Shown here piece by piece: positions 1 through 10,632 of a stretch of DNA of 64,000 bases. The position numbers and the translations under genes are program-made. The DNA comes from Stomorhina lunata (taxonomy: Eukaryota > Arthropoda > Insecta > Diptera > Rhiniidae). A model generated the notes under the pieces. That model searched no databases, was not told where the DNA came from, and saw nothing but the letters and a program-made list of their open reading frames with translations. The DNA is taken from assembly GCA_933228675.1 (NCBI GenBank), contig OW121741.1, forward strand, positions 21,628,701 through 21,692,700, written 5' to 3'. The first letter of the stretch is position 1. Every line of letters begins with the position of its first letter.

Positions 1-149
1 GCTGATATAAAAAGAAAGCAGAATGATACATAAATGAAATATTTTTGGAACAGGGTGATTCGTTGATGATTACAGGTTGTTTCATATATTCTCATTGTGA
101 CTAAATTACAAGATGTTTCACTTAGATATAATTGAAAGGTCGTTACTTT

Positions 150-410
150 AAAATTTAAATATTCGTAAAAAACAATTTTCTTCTAGATAAACTTTTAATA
201 CAGAAAGTTTTCTGTAGAAAAATTATCGATTGAAATCTTTTTATTTTGTATAACAAACCAAAAACTTTTTCGTCATAAAAACTTTTCTAAAGAAAATATT
301 TATTTATAAAAAATCGTTATAAAAAAATTTCTGTAGAAAATTTTGCGTTTTTTTTTTATACAAAAATTTTCTATCTAAAATTGTTTGTTTTAAAAAAAAA
401 TTTTTTGTGT
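150..410. repeat. Degenerate A/T-tract minisatellite edge
   Basis: AT-rich sequence with scattered diverged pieces such as TTTCTGTAGAAAA and AAAATTTTC. These resemble the CTATAG-centred units of the large array at 43-49 kb. No regular period survives. It looks like the decayed edge of the array that starts just downstream. No gene is seen in bases 1-410. Confidence 0.5.
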
Positions 411-1090
411 GGGAAATTTTTTCGAAAATTTATTTTTTATAGGAAATTTTTCGAAAATTGACTATTTATAGGAAATTTTTCGAAAATTGACTATTTATAG
501 GAAGTTTTTCGAAAATTGACTATTTATAGGAAATTTTTCGAAAATTGACTATTTATAGGAAATTTTTCGAAAATTGACTAGGAAATTTTTCGAAATTTGA
601 CTATTAATAGGAAATTTTTCGAAAATTGACTATTTATATGAAAATTTTCGAACATTGACTTTTTATAGGAAATTTTTCGAAAATTGACTTTTTATAAGAA
701 TTTTTTCGAAAATTGAGTGTTTATAGGAATTTTTTCGAAAATTGACTATTTATAGGAAATTTTTCGAAAATTGACTATTTATAGGAAATTTTTCGAAAAT
801 TGACTATTTATAGGAAATTTTTCGAAATTTGACTATTTATAGGAAATTTTTCGAAAATTCAAAATTTATAGGAAATTTTTCGAAAATTGACTATTTATAA
901 GAATTTTTTCGAAAATTGACTATTTATAGGAAATTTTTCGAAAATTGACTATAGGAAATTTTTCGAAAATTGACTGTTTATAGAAATTTTTTCAAAAAAT
1001 GACTATTTGTTAGGAATTTTTTTGAAAATTGACTATTTATAGGAAATTTTTCGAAAATTGACTATTAATAGGAAATTTTTCGAAAATTGA
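411..1090 (+). repeat. 29-bp minisatellite array, forward orientation
   Basis: About 23 tandem copies of a 29-bp unit containing GGAAATTTTTCGAAAATTG followed by ACTATTTATA. Several units are shortened, losing the TATTTATA part (near 580 and 950). The core around TTTCGAAA is almost palindromic. Edge units are more diverged, as expected for an array that grew by unequal exchange or slippage. The same unit recurs in reverse orientation at 1722-3590. Confidence 0.95.
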
Positions 1091-1721
1091 AAAATTTTTC
1101 TTTTTTTTTAAATATTTCTATAGAAAATTATACGTACTAAAATTTATTTTTCTTTGATAAATTTAATAACTGTAATATTTTTTTATGACAATTTTCTATA
1201 TGAACATTTTTTTTGTTAAAACCACTTTCCCTTTAATATTAAGCCATTATCATATCGATTACCTTTCAAACCTTTAAATTTATGACTCCATCAACTGCCA
1301 TTACCCATAACATCTTTCCAAAATAAAATTCTATATGAAATTTGGATGATGTAAATGGTGGTGGATGGTGGATAGCAATGAACTGAAAATTGCTTTAAAA
1401 GCTTTTTCTTCTTACCAACAAAAATAAAGAAGAAAAACCAACCAAACGAATAAATTTTCCAATGAAAAACGGAACTGTGTCAGTGTCAATGACCGTTACA
1501 AAATGTGAAAGAAAAATAACTAGTGAAATTGAAAAACATACAACAAAATTTATTTCTAGCTGGCAAATATGAAAAAAAAAATTCAATACTCACAGAATAT
1601 TTATAAGAAATTCGAAACGAAATTGAAATAATGCACAATTAATATTAAATGAAAGTAGAATCTTCATTCAATTCACAAATTGTCGTAAGGGTTGTATAGC
1701 GTTAGACCCTAAAAAAGTTAA
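1091..1721. other. Spacer between inverted arrays, no gene seen
   Basis: About 630 bases of AT-rich, apparently unique sequence between the two oppositely oriented 29-bp arrays. The only reading frames are short (63 codons at 1395-1586, minus strand), rich in F, S and V, and match nothing I recognise. If the flanking arrays paired, this stretch would be the loop. Confidence 0.6.
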
Positions 1722-3590
1722 GTAAATTTTCGAAAAACTTCCTATAAATAGTCAATTTTCGAAAAATTTCCTATAAATGGTCAATTTTCGAAAAATTTCC
1801 TATAAATAGTTAATTTTCGAAAAATTTTCTATAAATAGTACAATTTTGAAAAATTTCCTATAAATAGTCAATTTTCGAAAAATTTCCTATAAATGGTCAA
1901 TTTTCGAAAAATTTCCTATAGTCAATTTTCGAAAAATTTCCTATAAATAGTAAAATTTCGAAAAATTTCCTATAAATAGTCAATTTTCGAAAAATTTCCT
2001 ATAAATAGTCAATTTTCGAAAAATTTCCTATAAATGGTCAATTTTCGAAAAATTTCCTATTACAAGTCAATTTTCGAAAAATTTCCTATTACAAGTCAAT
2101 TTTCGAAAAATTTCCTATTACAAGTCAATTTTCGAAAAATTTCTTATTACAAGTCAATTTTCGAAAAATTTCATATTACAAGTCAATTTTCGAAAAATTT
2201 CCTTTAAATAGTCAATTTTCTAAAAATTTCCTATAAATAGTCAATTTTCGAAAAATTTCCTGTAGAAAGTCAATTTTCAAAAAATTGCCCATAAATAGTC
2301 AATTTTCGAAAAATTTCCTATAAATAGTCAATTTTCGAAAAATTTCCTATAAACAGTCAATTTTCGAAAAATTTCCTATAAATAGTCCATTTTCGGAAAA
2401 TTTCCTATAAATAGTCAATTTTCTGAAAATTTCCTATAAATAGTCAATTTTCGAAAAATTTCCTATAAAAAGTCAATTTTCGAAAAATTTCCTATAAATA
2501 GTCCATTTTCGGAAAATTTCCTATAAATAGTCAATTTTCGAAAAATTTCCTATAAATAGTAAATTTTCGAAAAATTTCCTATAAATAGTCAATTTTCGAA
2601 AAATTTCCTATAAACAGTCAATTTTCGAAAAATTTCCTATAAATAGTCCATTTTCGGAAAATTTCCTATAAATAGTCAATTTTCTGAAAATTTCCTATAA
2701 ATAGTCAATTTTCGAAAAATTTCCTATAAAAAGTCAATTTTCGAAAAATTTCCTATAAATAGTCCATTTTCGGAAAATTTCCTATAAATAGTCAATTTTC
2801 GAAAAATTTCCTATAAATAGTCAATTTTCGAAAAATTTCCTATAAATAGTCAATTTTCGAAAAATTTCCTATAAATAGTCAATTTTCGAAAAATTTTCTA
2901 TAAATAGTTAATTTGCGAAAAATTTCCTATAAATAGTCAATTTTCAAAAAATTTCAAATAAATAATCAATTTTCGAAAAATTTCCTATAAATAGTCAATT
3001 TTCGAAAAATTTCTATAACTAGTCAATTTTCGAAAAATTTCCTATAAATAGTCAATTTTCAAAAAATTTCCTTTAATAATTAATTTTCGAAAAATTTCCT
3101 ATAAATAGTCAATTTTCGAAAAATTTCCTATAAATAGTCAATTGTCGAAAAATTTCCTATAAATAGTAAATTTACAAAAAATTTCCTATAAATAGTCAAT
3201 TTTGGAAAAATTTTCTATAAATAGTCAATTTTCGAAAATTTTCCTATAAATAGTCAATTTTCGGAAAATTTCCTATAAAAAGTCAATTTTCAAAATATTT
3301 CCTATCAATAGACAATTTTCGAAAAATTTCCTATAAATAGTCAATTTTCGAAAAATTTGCTATAATTAGTCAATTTTTGAAAAATTACCTATAAATAGTC
3401 AATTTGCGAAAAATTTCCTATAAATAGTCAATTTGCGAAAAATTTCTTATAAAAGTCAATTTTCGAAAAATTACCTATAAATAGTCAATTTTCGAAAAAT
3501 TTCCTATAAATAGTCAATTTTCGAAAATTTTCCTATAAATAGTCAATTTTCGAAAAATTGCCTATAAATAGTAAATTTTTTCAAAACTTT
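1722..3590 (-). repeat. 29-bp minisatellite array, reverse orientation
   Basis: About 64 tandem copies of the reverse complement of the unit at 411-1090 (on the plus strand CAATTTTCGAAAAATTTCC plus TATAAATAGT). Sub-structure is visible. Five neighbouring units at about 2060-2190 carry a TTACAAG variant. A block of nine units starting at 2351, with a characteristic order of CCATTTTCGG, TTTTCTG and AAAAAG variants, is repeated exactly 261 bp (9 x 29) later at 2612. This shows recent block duplication inside the array. Confidence 0.95.
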
Positions 3591-4610
3591 ATTGTTTTGA
3601 GTGGAAATTTCCAAAAAAGTGGGAGTTTGGTTGAGGGTGGTAGTTTTTCTGTTTTTAGAAAAATATGGGGTTGTTGGTTAGAAAAACCTTAATCCTGAAA
3701 ATGTTTCATTATTTTCTTTTCGTTCTAATGGCAATAAACAACAAACACTTTTCATTTTAGTATAATTTTCTTCTTTGGATAATTTTTTTACAAATTTTCT
3801 TAGACAGTGGTTGCTCCCCGTTTAGACTAAAACCACCGAAAAAATTAATCTTTAAATGAATCTAGAGTTCAATGAACTTGGAAAAAAAGCTTTTTTTTCT
3901 CCAGTAAATGTTTTTATTTTGTAAAAAGAATTCTTGAATGTCTTTCCTTAAAGTGTTGCATGGTGGCATCTAGATACAATACTCGTATGATGATGATGTT
4001 GATGGTGGTGTACTCGTACAACTCACTTTTATTTTTGGGTTATACATATATTTTTATTTCTTTTTCGGGGTAATGTAGAAATACTCGTACTTAAGAAAAC
4101 TGAAATAAAGAAATACAGAATTATAAGAAATAAAAAAAAAAAAACTGAAGAATTTTATGTATGCAAAAGGCAAAATTGTGGTCAGATGAGATTTTCCTGA
4201 AAGAAGGGGGAAAGAAAGGGGACAGTGAAAGAAATAGGTTTTAGTAACAAAATTACAAAAGTTGTAATTTTTGGATGTCAGATTGATGGACATCTTGCCA
4301 TAATCATTTTTTTTGAACCCTTAAATGCCATAAGTGGTCGCTTGAAGTTTGACAGTTGAACAATCATAATCCAAAAGCTTTAAATATTTGAAAGTTAAAG
4401 ATCTTTGACATTACTGTTACAGATCTAAGAATGTTTTATTAAGGAATTGCTCTGTTACGTCCTACAAAACTCCAACTAATCCTAGAACTGATCTAGAGTA
4501 GAATATTAACTATCACTTAATTTGAAACTGAATCTGGATAGAATCTGAGTTACTTACATAATTTAATTTAATTTGAAACCTATTAAGGTCAAAGGTCGAG
4601 CTTATTTTAG
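3591..4610. other. AT-rich intergenic sequence, no gene seen
   Basis: Homopolymer A and T runs with short frames only. The 79-codon minus-strand frame at 4054-4293 is low-complexity F/S/Y sequence from A/T tracts and is not credible as a gene. Confidence 0.6.
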
Positions 4611-5200
4611 AAATCCATACAATTCATTCTTGTGCACATATTCTCCTATTTCGTAGGACAAACTAAGAAAGAATTTCTGCTACTTTTAATCATTCCATTG
4701 AACTTTCAGACTCGGATCAAAACTCTTTTCTTGCCGGAGTATTTTCATTAATTTGCTCAACATGTCCTAGCCAAGGCAGCCGCTGTTAATGATCATATCG
4801 CAGAAGTGTCAGTCCTTGGTCGGTCTCATTAGATTTCCGAGTCGTTGCGTCGCGAAAAACAGACTACAGTGTGAACGATGGGAGAGGAGTTAATAGGCAT
4901 CCCTGTCAAAAATGCTGCCGGGGAAACTCGAAGAAGGGGACATCCGTAACTTTGGTAGAAAGACCAAGTAAAGGTAAATCTTTCAAAGATTGGCCTACGA
5001 AATTGAAGAATATGCGCCCAAGAACGAAGAGCATGTTGTTGTAGAGCTCTTTGATGAGTCTTATAATCTTCTCGGGGTCTCCTTTGTATGTTAAAGTTTC
5101 CCAAATAGCGTAGTGCTCTAAGCTGTCAAATGCGTGTTTAATACCAATACAAAAAAAGGTACATGTATTGACAGACAAGTAATGATATTTCAAGAACTTA
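4611..5200 (-). pseudogene. LINE reverse transcriptase and C-terminal remnant (RTE-like family 2)
   Basis: Read on the minus strand, bases from about 5193 encode IKHAFDSLEHYAIWETL and PEKIIRLIKELYNN, the palm segment of a non-LTR reverse transcriptase. Further along comes QGCLLTPLPSFTL, corresponding to the conserved QGC-LSP-LF motif. Near 4800-4735 there is QRLPWLGHVEQINENTPARK, the typical 'RLRWLGHVERM' C-terminal signature of RTE-like elements. The second and third blocks share one frame interrupted by stops, and the catalytic YADD region is missing, so this is an internally deleted dead copy. Bases 4620-4730 recur at 54246-54360, and 4788-4970 recur at 8251-8427, which confirms a dispersed element. 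Clade is inferred from motifs only. Confidence 0.8.
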
Positions 5201-6639
5201 TCAGGGCATTCTACATTCTCTAAAACTTGGACTAAACCTATGACCTAACTGAAATAAACTAGAACAGCTCTCAGGATTTATATTGCAACTTAATCTTTAA
5301 ACTGTGCCTGAAATTTGAAGTAAATAAAAAACTGACTTTATCATTTTAAGGTTATCTAAAATAAATGTCCAGTGCGATCGGTCGAACAGGTCACGAGTGC
5401 CTTAAGTGCTACTCTGCAAGACTTATGTTAATTAGGTTAAATAAGATGCAACCAAAGGCGTAATGGTGGTCGCATTAACTAATAAATTTTAGGATCTGTT
5501 TAAGTTAGATTAAGAGGCTATCCTTAAACAATGTCAAAGCCAACATAGAAAGTCACGTTACAAGTTATGGGTCAATATATCTGAAGCTGTGAGGCTGAAA
5601 AAAATTCAAGTCAAAGGCAAGTGACAACCGTGGTCCCATAAACTAATAAGTCTCAGGAGATACTGTAGGAAGTTTTGTAATAATTTTAGAAACACAAGAA
5701 CTTAAACATTGCACAATTATACTAAGAAAGGTCCATTACAAGACCTGAGTTGAATTCTGAGAGAAGTTCTGGCTACAAGACAGTGTGCAGTAGTTAATCT
5801 TAAGAATGTTCAAGGGGATTCGATAATATGCAGTAAAGAAACACTAGATTGGCTTCAGGATACTCGCTTTCCTTGTAACTTTGCGGAAAGTACTTCGCCA
5901 AGTCAACTTTCGGTTGTTTCTAAAGAAATTGTAAACAAATCCCAAATGTGCTATTATGAGGTGTCCAGAGTTGAATGGACAAAGTAACGAAACTGATTGT
6001 CTTTCAATTTTTAAAGTCAAGCAACATCCTTTATTTTGTCCAACGAAAGCATGAAAAAATCATTCAGAATAACTTAAGTCTCCCAGAAGGTCGCAGACAT
6101 TCGTCAAATCCTCCAGCTTTGGCTGCAAGCTCCTGTCTGGGAGAATTAAATGGTGTTATATTAAGAAACCTCTTAGAGCTAAGTGAAAATAATAAAAAAG
6201 ATAAATACCGTTAAACCTTCCAAATCTCCAGTAGCTTAAACCAGATGGATATGCGTGGCCACGCGGAACAAATAATAGAAGAACGTATATTGACTTTTAC
6301 CCTCATTGCTTTTTACTCAATTTTGCGAAAGGCTAAGGGGTATAGTCCAATAATTTTAGGCTAATATCACACGGTGGCTACCTGATTGTAGAGTTTTAAT
6401 CCGAAATTTGCAGAAGCAATGACCTCACAACTGAAATTTTGTTTTTCATATTTCTGCATAAGCCCGTCAAATTCTGAACACTTCATTTTCGTCAAACTCT
6501 TAAGATGCTGGCTTAGCAGCAGCCAGCATGGTTGCCGTGCCACGGAAAAATACCAGGAAGCTATAGAGTAGTTAGAAAGACCATATAAATGTCATTCCGA
6601 AAATGTAATCATTCCAGACAGATGTATCACGTTTACTGT
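5201..6639. other. No recognisable gene; weak direct repeats
   Basis: Moderately AT-rich sequence. The 79-codon plus frame at 5975-6214 has ordinary composition but I do not recognise it. Phrases around 5468 and 5631 (GTGGTCGCATTAACTAATAA versus GTGGTCCCATAAACTAATAA) look like a diverged direct repeat about 165 bp apart. A short perfect hairpin with arms ATGCTGGCT/AGCCAGCAT lies at 6505-6529. The stretch may be old transposon sequence. Confidence 0.45.
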
Positions 6640-7060
6640 CAGATGTATCCTAACTTGTGACCGTCATGACTGGAAACTGTGTGATTGAAAGGCCAACGGT
6701 TACGCTAAAAGTTTCGTCGAGTGAGTTTTGCAAAAGCTATGGTGACGAGGAGGAGAAGCCAAAAAAACAAGGATTACTTTCTCTATCAAGACCCTTACAT
6801 GGGTCCTTCATGGCAGAAAACTGTCTGATTGGAAGACATTAGGTTTGCAGAAGCTATGGTAACGAAGAGAAGGAGTTCATAAGACATCATTTCTGCACTT
6901 GCCCTGACCAGTCATGCAGAAAGAGACAAACTCTGGGCTTTTATTTCTTCCGATTCTTAGGCGTTCTGGCTGAAGTAGATATTTCCGATTGAAGAACTTT
7001 GTAAAGCAATCCGTTTGATTTAAAGGGAGAGATATTGATATGCTAAACAGAAGCTTCCGT
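6640..7060 (+). pseudogene. C-terminal end of an RNase H-type LINE polymerase
   Basis: The plus strand reads VTVMTGNCVIERP, EFCKSYGDEEE, then again AENCLIGRH, CRSYGNEEKE, HFCTCPDQSCRKRQ and LGFYFFRFLGVLAEVDISD. This follows the pattern GRHA...CRSCGDEEEE...HLLCxCPAL...R-LGFYFF found after the RNase H domain of R1/I/jockey-type LINE ORF2 proteins. The N-terminal piece appears twice, so the copy seems to hold an internal duplication or two overlapping fragments. Stop codons interrupt the frame (for example after IGRH near 6839). No upstream polymerase domain is visible, so this is a 5'-truncated relic. Confidence 0.7.
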
Positions 7061-7080
7061 GGTAACACAATGGACTTCAT

Positions 7081-7145
7081 AGTCTAAGTTAACATAATCT
7101 AAGTTAACATAATCTAAGTTAACATAGTCTAAGTTAACATAATTA
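7081..7145. repeat. 15-bp microsatellite, four copies
   Basis: TCTAAGTT recurs at 7083, 7098, 7113 and 7128, an exact 15-bp period (unit TCTAAGTTAACATAA with minor variation), then decays into TTAATTAACATAAAC. Confidence 0.95.
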
Positions 7146-8250
7146 ATTAACATAAACTTAAAACTGAAGCTTGTATTAAACTTAAACTTTGGTTTAAACC
7201 TAGAACTTCACTAGGACTCAATCTAAAACTCAACTGGAACCGAACTTACAACTGGACCTAATAAATTCTCATTGTCCCTTTCTTCAAGTTTCCCCCTTTA
7301 AATTTAAAAACAACAATTTATTAACTCAACTTTAGCAGACGGCCTAGGTACATACTCTCAACACTCATGTTAAACAACAGTTTTATTTATTGCGTGACCT
7401 ATTTTCATTTTCATAACGTATTTCTTGGGTATCCATAAAGTTCAAAGACCTTGTACGAGTATTTACGCAACAACAAAAACAACAGCAACAACAACTATCA
7501 CTACAACAACTTCATAAAAGCCAAAAAATTAATCAAATAATTTAAGTACAACATAGTGGCAATCACATTTGAATACATATGGCAACCTAAAGATAGAAAG
7601 AGGGGGCAAGAACAGAGAGAGATAGTATTAATGTTGTGATATAGATAGAAAGGAAGGGGAACAGTAGTTGTGTATTTACTATTGTATTATTTATAGTTTT
7701 TTTTTTATATCTTTTAATAACTTAATTGTCAGGACTTCTGGACAATGGGAGTTTAAATGGAAGTTTATTTATAATTGGCCTATTTTAAAAGTTATTTTTA
7801 TATAGAAGTTAATTATTATGTTAGCGAAAATAATTGGGTAATTTCTCATAGTATATTTTAATTTTAAGTTATTATTAGATAATGTCAATGAAATCTATGT
7901 ATGCACAAGAGTAAATTCCCTCTTAAAGGCTACTGGAAACTAGATGTTGTCTGGTAATACTACTTAGACACTAGCAGTGTTATGCAAAAGCAAAAGTTGG
8001 CAACTGTTTAGAAACAGTTGTCAAATAGCTTCTAACTAGAATATACATAGATTTGGCTTAGCAGCTTCTTGGAATAATAACTATTCAAAACCAATTTTAA
8101 CTGTCTGCCAACTTCAAAAAAATCAACTCTGAAACGGAGTGATTCCACTGCCACTTTGAGTCTACTGTTTAAACATTATGCGATTTCACTTGGCGAATTA
8201 GAGAACTTTGTTCGAATTGCATTATTGTTGATATTGAAACTGCGATATTA
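7146..8250. other. AT-rich intergenic sequence, no gene seen
   Basis: Contains CAACAACAA-type simple sequence near 7470-7510 and a purine-rich patch (GAAAGAGGGGGCAAGAACAGAGAGAGA) around 7595. No reading frame of note on either strand. Confidence 0.6.
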
Positions 8251-8427
8251 ATGGTCATATCGCAGAAGTGTCAGTCCTTGGTCGGAATCATTAGATTTCG
8301 AGCCGTTCCGGCACGAAAAACAGACTACAGTGAGAACGATGGGAGAGGGGTTAAGGGGCATCCCTGTCGAAAATGCTCCCGGGGAAACCCGAAGAAGAGG
8401 ACGTCAGAATAGAAAGACCAAGTAAGT
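8251..8427 (-). pseudogene. Fragment of RTE-like family 2 reverse transcriptase
   Basis: This 177-bp stretch is clearly similar to 4788-4970 in the same orientation, with scattered substitutions and small indels. On the minus strand it reads FRQGCPLTPLPSFSL, the reverse transcriptase QGC-LSP motif, followed by a stop. It is a second, shorter copy of the same dispersed element and has no flanking domains. Confidence 0.75.
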
Positions 8428-8929
8428 AACTCTGTTACTTTGTCTTGGTTTAAATGTAGTGCATCGATGAAGGATCATCAAAGATCTGGAGCTTTAAGCT
8501 TACATCTGTCAAATTGTCTTTGAAACCTTTAGACGAACGGTGCTGTCAACAAGCTGGTGTTAGCAGTAGAAGTCAGCTGCTCTGTCGTTTCAAACATCCA
8601 GCAGACAGTAGCGTTAGGTTTGCTGACATTAAAAAGAAGTTTTACTCTTGGATTATAGGTTTGGAGCGATTGCCTTCTTTTAGTCTTAAGACCCTTAAGT
8701 TTTCGTTTAGTTAGTTGAGTCATAGGGTCCAGGAAACGTTTTATCAACTTAAGATTTTAATATGATCCAATTGTATTTTTGTCCTACTTGCTCTTACTTC
8801 ATTTGGATTCGCAAAGTTTCGATCTTTCTGAAGTTTCTGAGATGGCCATTGCTGTTTTTTTTTTTATAGTATTTGTTTTAGAAACAACATGGACTTAATA
8901 ATATAAGTGGCGAGATAATCGAGTAGTTT
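8428..8929. other. Unassigned stretch with overlapping short frames on both strands
   Basis: Two frames of about 70 codons overlap on opposite strands (8514-8714 plus, 8529-8747 minus). The minus one is basic (TKRKLKGLKTKRRQSLQT). Neither matches a family I know. Since both flanks are LINE fragments, transposon-derived linker sequence is the likeliest explanation. Confidence 0.35.
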
Positions 8930-10070
8930 TAAACAGAATATGCAGTACCCTCTACATTCCTGGAAAATCAGTTTGGGATCAGAGAGAAACGCTTTTGTGT
9001 TGATTTAGTCAATACAATAAGATTAAGATCATAAAGACCTTCGACTATGTCAATAGGAGCTATCTATGGAGAATTTCAGAAAATCTTAACATTCCAACGA
9101 AAATCTTGAAATTAATTGGGGAAATATACGTGGATTTCAAATGTCGAGTCCTACACAAAGTTAAATTGTCAAATCCGTTCGAAGTTACTACTGTAGTAAG
9201 GCAAGAATGTATCTTGTCACCTATACCTTTTATCCTCGTCATCGACAACACGGTATCTAAGACACGGTATCTAATGGACATGCTTTAAACAACTAAAGGA
9301 CTTGAAATATGCCGATGACGTATGCCTTCTCAGCTAAAACTCAGGTCACCTTCAAGAAAATACTAACGCTATCATAGTCGAATCTCGGGCAGCTGGGCTG
9401 GAAATCAATATTTCCAAGACAAAGATTATGCCTGGAGGCTATGACGCGAACCCGTCGACACACATCAATGTGGATAACGAGGTTTTTGGATATTAAGGTA
9501 CCTTCAATTATCTGAAAAGTTTGGTATCAACAAGAGTTGGCGCTGACGAAGACATTAAATCGCTTATTAATAAAGCAAAATCTGCATTCGGTATTCTCCG
9601 AGCTATTTGGAAATCTTGACAAATATTAACAATCGCTAAGTTGCGAATATACAACTCGAATGTCAAGTCCATCATGTATTATGGTTGCTAAACTTTGAAA
9701 CGCATAAATGCCATCGATATCCGTCTGCAAATCTTTGCAAACAAATGCTCACAAAAAATAAATAAATAACGATCTACTAAACGCGGCAAACCAAATCCCT
9801 GCTGCTATGAAGGTATGTCAACGGAAGTGGCGATGGACAGGCCATACACTTCGTAGGCCAAATATCAACATTGCTCGTCAAGCGCTTCATTGGAATCCAC
9901 AAGGAAGTAGCCGTCGTGTTGCTGCGCCTGCTAGAATGTGGAGAAAGTCAATTGATGTGAAATTGCATGCACTAAACTATTCATGGACTGACGTATGTAT
10001 AACATCTCGCAATAGAGTCCGATATAAAAGAAAAGCTGAGGCCCTATGCTTCTCTGTGAGTTAAGGATTA
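8930..10070 (+). pseudogene. LINE-A (RTE-like) reverse transcriptase, catalytic YADD present
   Basis: The plus strand encodes consecutive reverse transcriptase blocks in shifting frames. They are FDYVNRSYLWR with PTKILKLIGEIYVDFKCRVL (from about 9040), VRQECILSPIPF at about 9200, KYADDVCLLS with the catalytic YADD at 9308-9319, and AGLEINISKTKIMPGGY. The C-terminal block at about 9807-10030 includes KWRWTGHTLRRPNINIARQA and HWNPQG. This order and the WNPQG tail resemble RTE-clade LINEs such as the SR2 type. A copy of the element's own 3' terminus (GGCCCTATGCT...) closes it near 10040-10070. Several stops and frameshifts make it non-functional, and the endonuclease is absent (5' truncation). 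Confidence 0.85.
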
Positions 10071-10375
10071 CGGCTGCTAAACTCGGAAACGCACAAATGT
10101 CATCGATATGCAAAAAAATGCTTACTGCAAATCCATAAATAAATGGTGGCCGAATCGCATGAGAAATGCTTCTATAGAGGCATATCAGCGAGAATGACGA
10201 TGGATAGGCCACGCTCTTGGAAGGCCAAATATTAACATTGTTCGACTAGCGCTTCGTTAGAATCCACACTGAAGAGGACATCGTGTCAGTACAAGAACGA
10301 GAAGAGATAAATTGATGCGGAGTTACAAGCAGCGAACTATTCATGGAATGATCAGCAAACTATTCATGGAATTAG
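10071..10375 (+). pseudogene. Second, head-to-tail 3' fragment of LINE-A
   Basis: It restarts the same C-terminal region directly after the preceding copy. AAACGCACAAATGTCATCGATA corresponds to the sequence at about 9698, followed by AYQRE, RWIGHALGRPNINIVRLALR and NPH in shifting frames. It stops before the terminal motif. The arrangement is a tandem repeat of the 3' part of the element, from local duplication or two insertions. Confidence 0.75.
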
Positions 10376-10632
10376 TTTTAATAATTTCTACAAGAAAAAA
10401 TGTCGACTTTTGTCATAGTTTATAGACTAACATCCTTCCAATGCATTCATTTTACATCTAAATGACACTTTTAGAAATTTCGTTAATACTGGCGTCGTTG
10501 TTGTTAATAGCATCTGGAAGTCGATGCCTTATTGAAGTAATAAAGGCATTTCGATATCTTTCCGATTCCAATTTCCCTACATTAATTTTGATACCGGCTT
10601 TTGCGTTTCAGAGCCGCTACTTTTAATCGAAC

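Noticed and set aside
1395..1586. 63-codon minus-strand gene in the inter-array spacer
   Set aside because: Low-complexity F/S/V composition in AT-rich DNA, no start context or homology.
4054..4293. 79-codon minus-strand gene
   Set aside because: Composed mostly of F, S, Y and K from A/T tracts.
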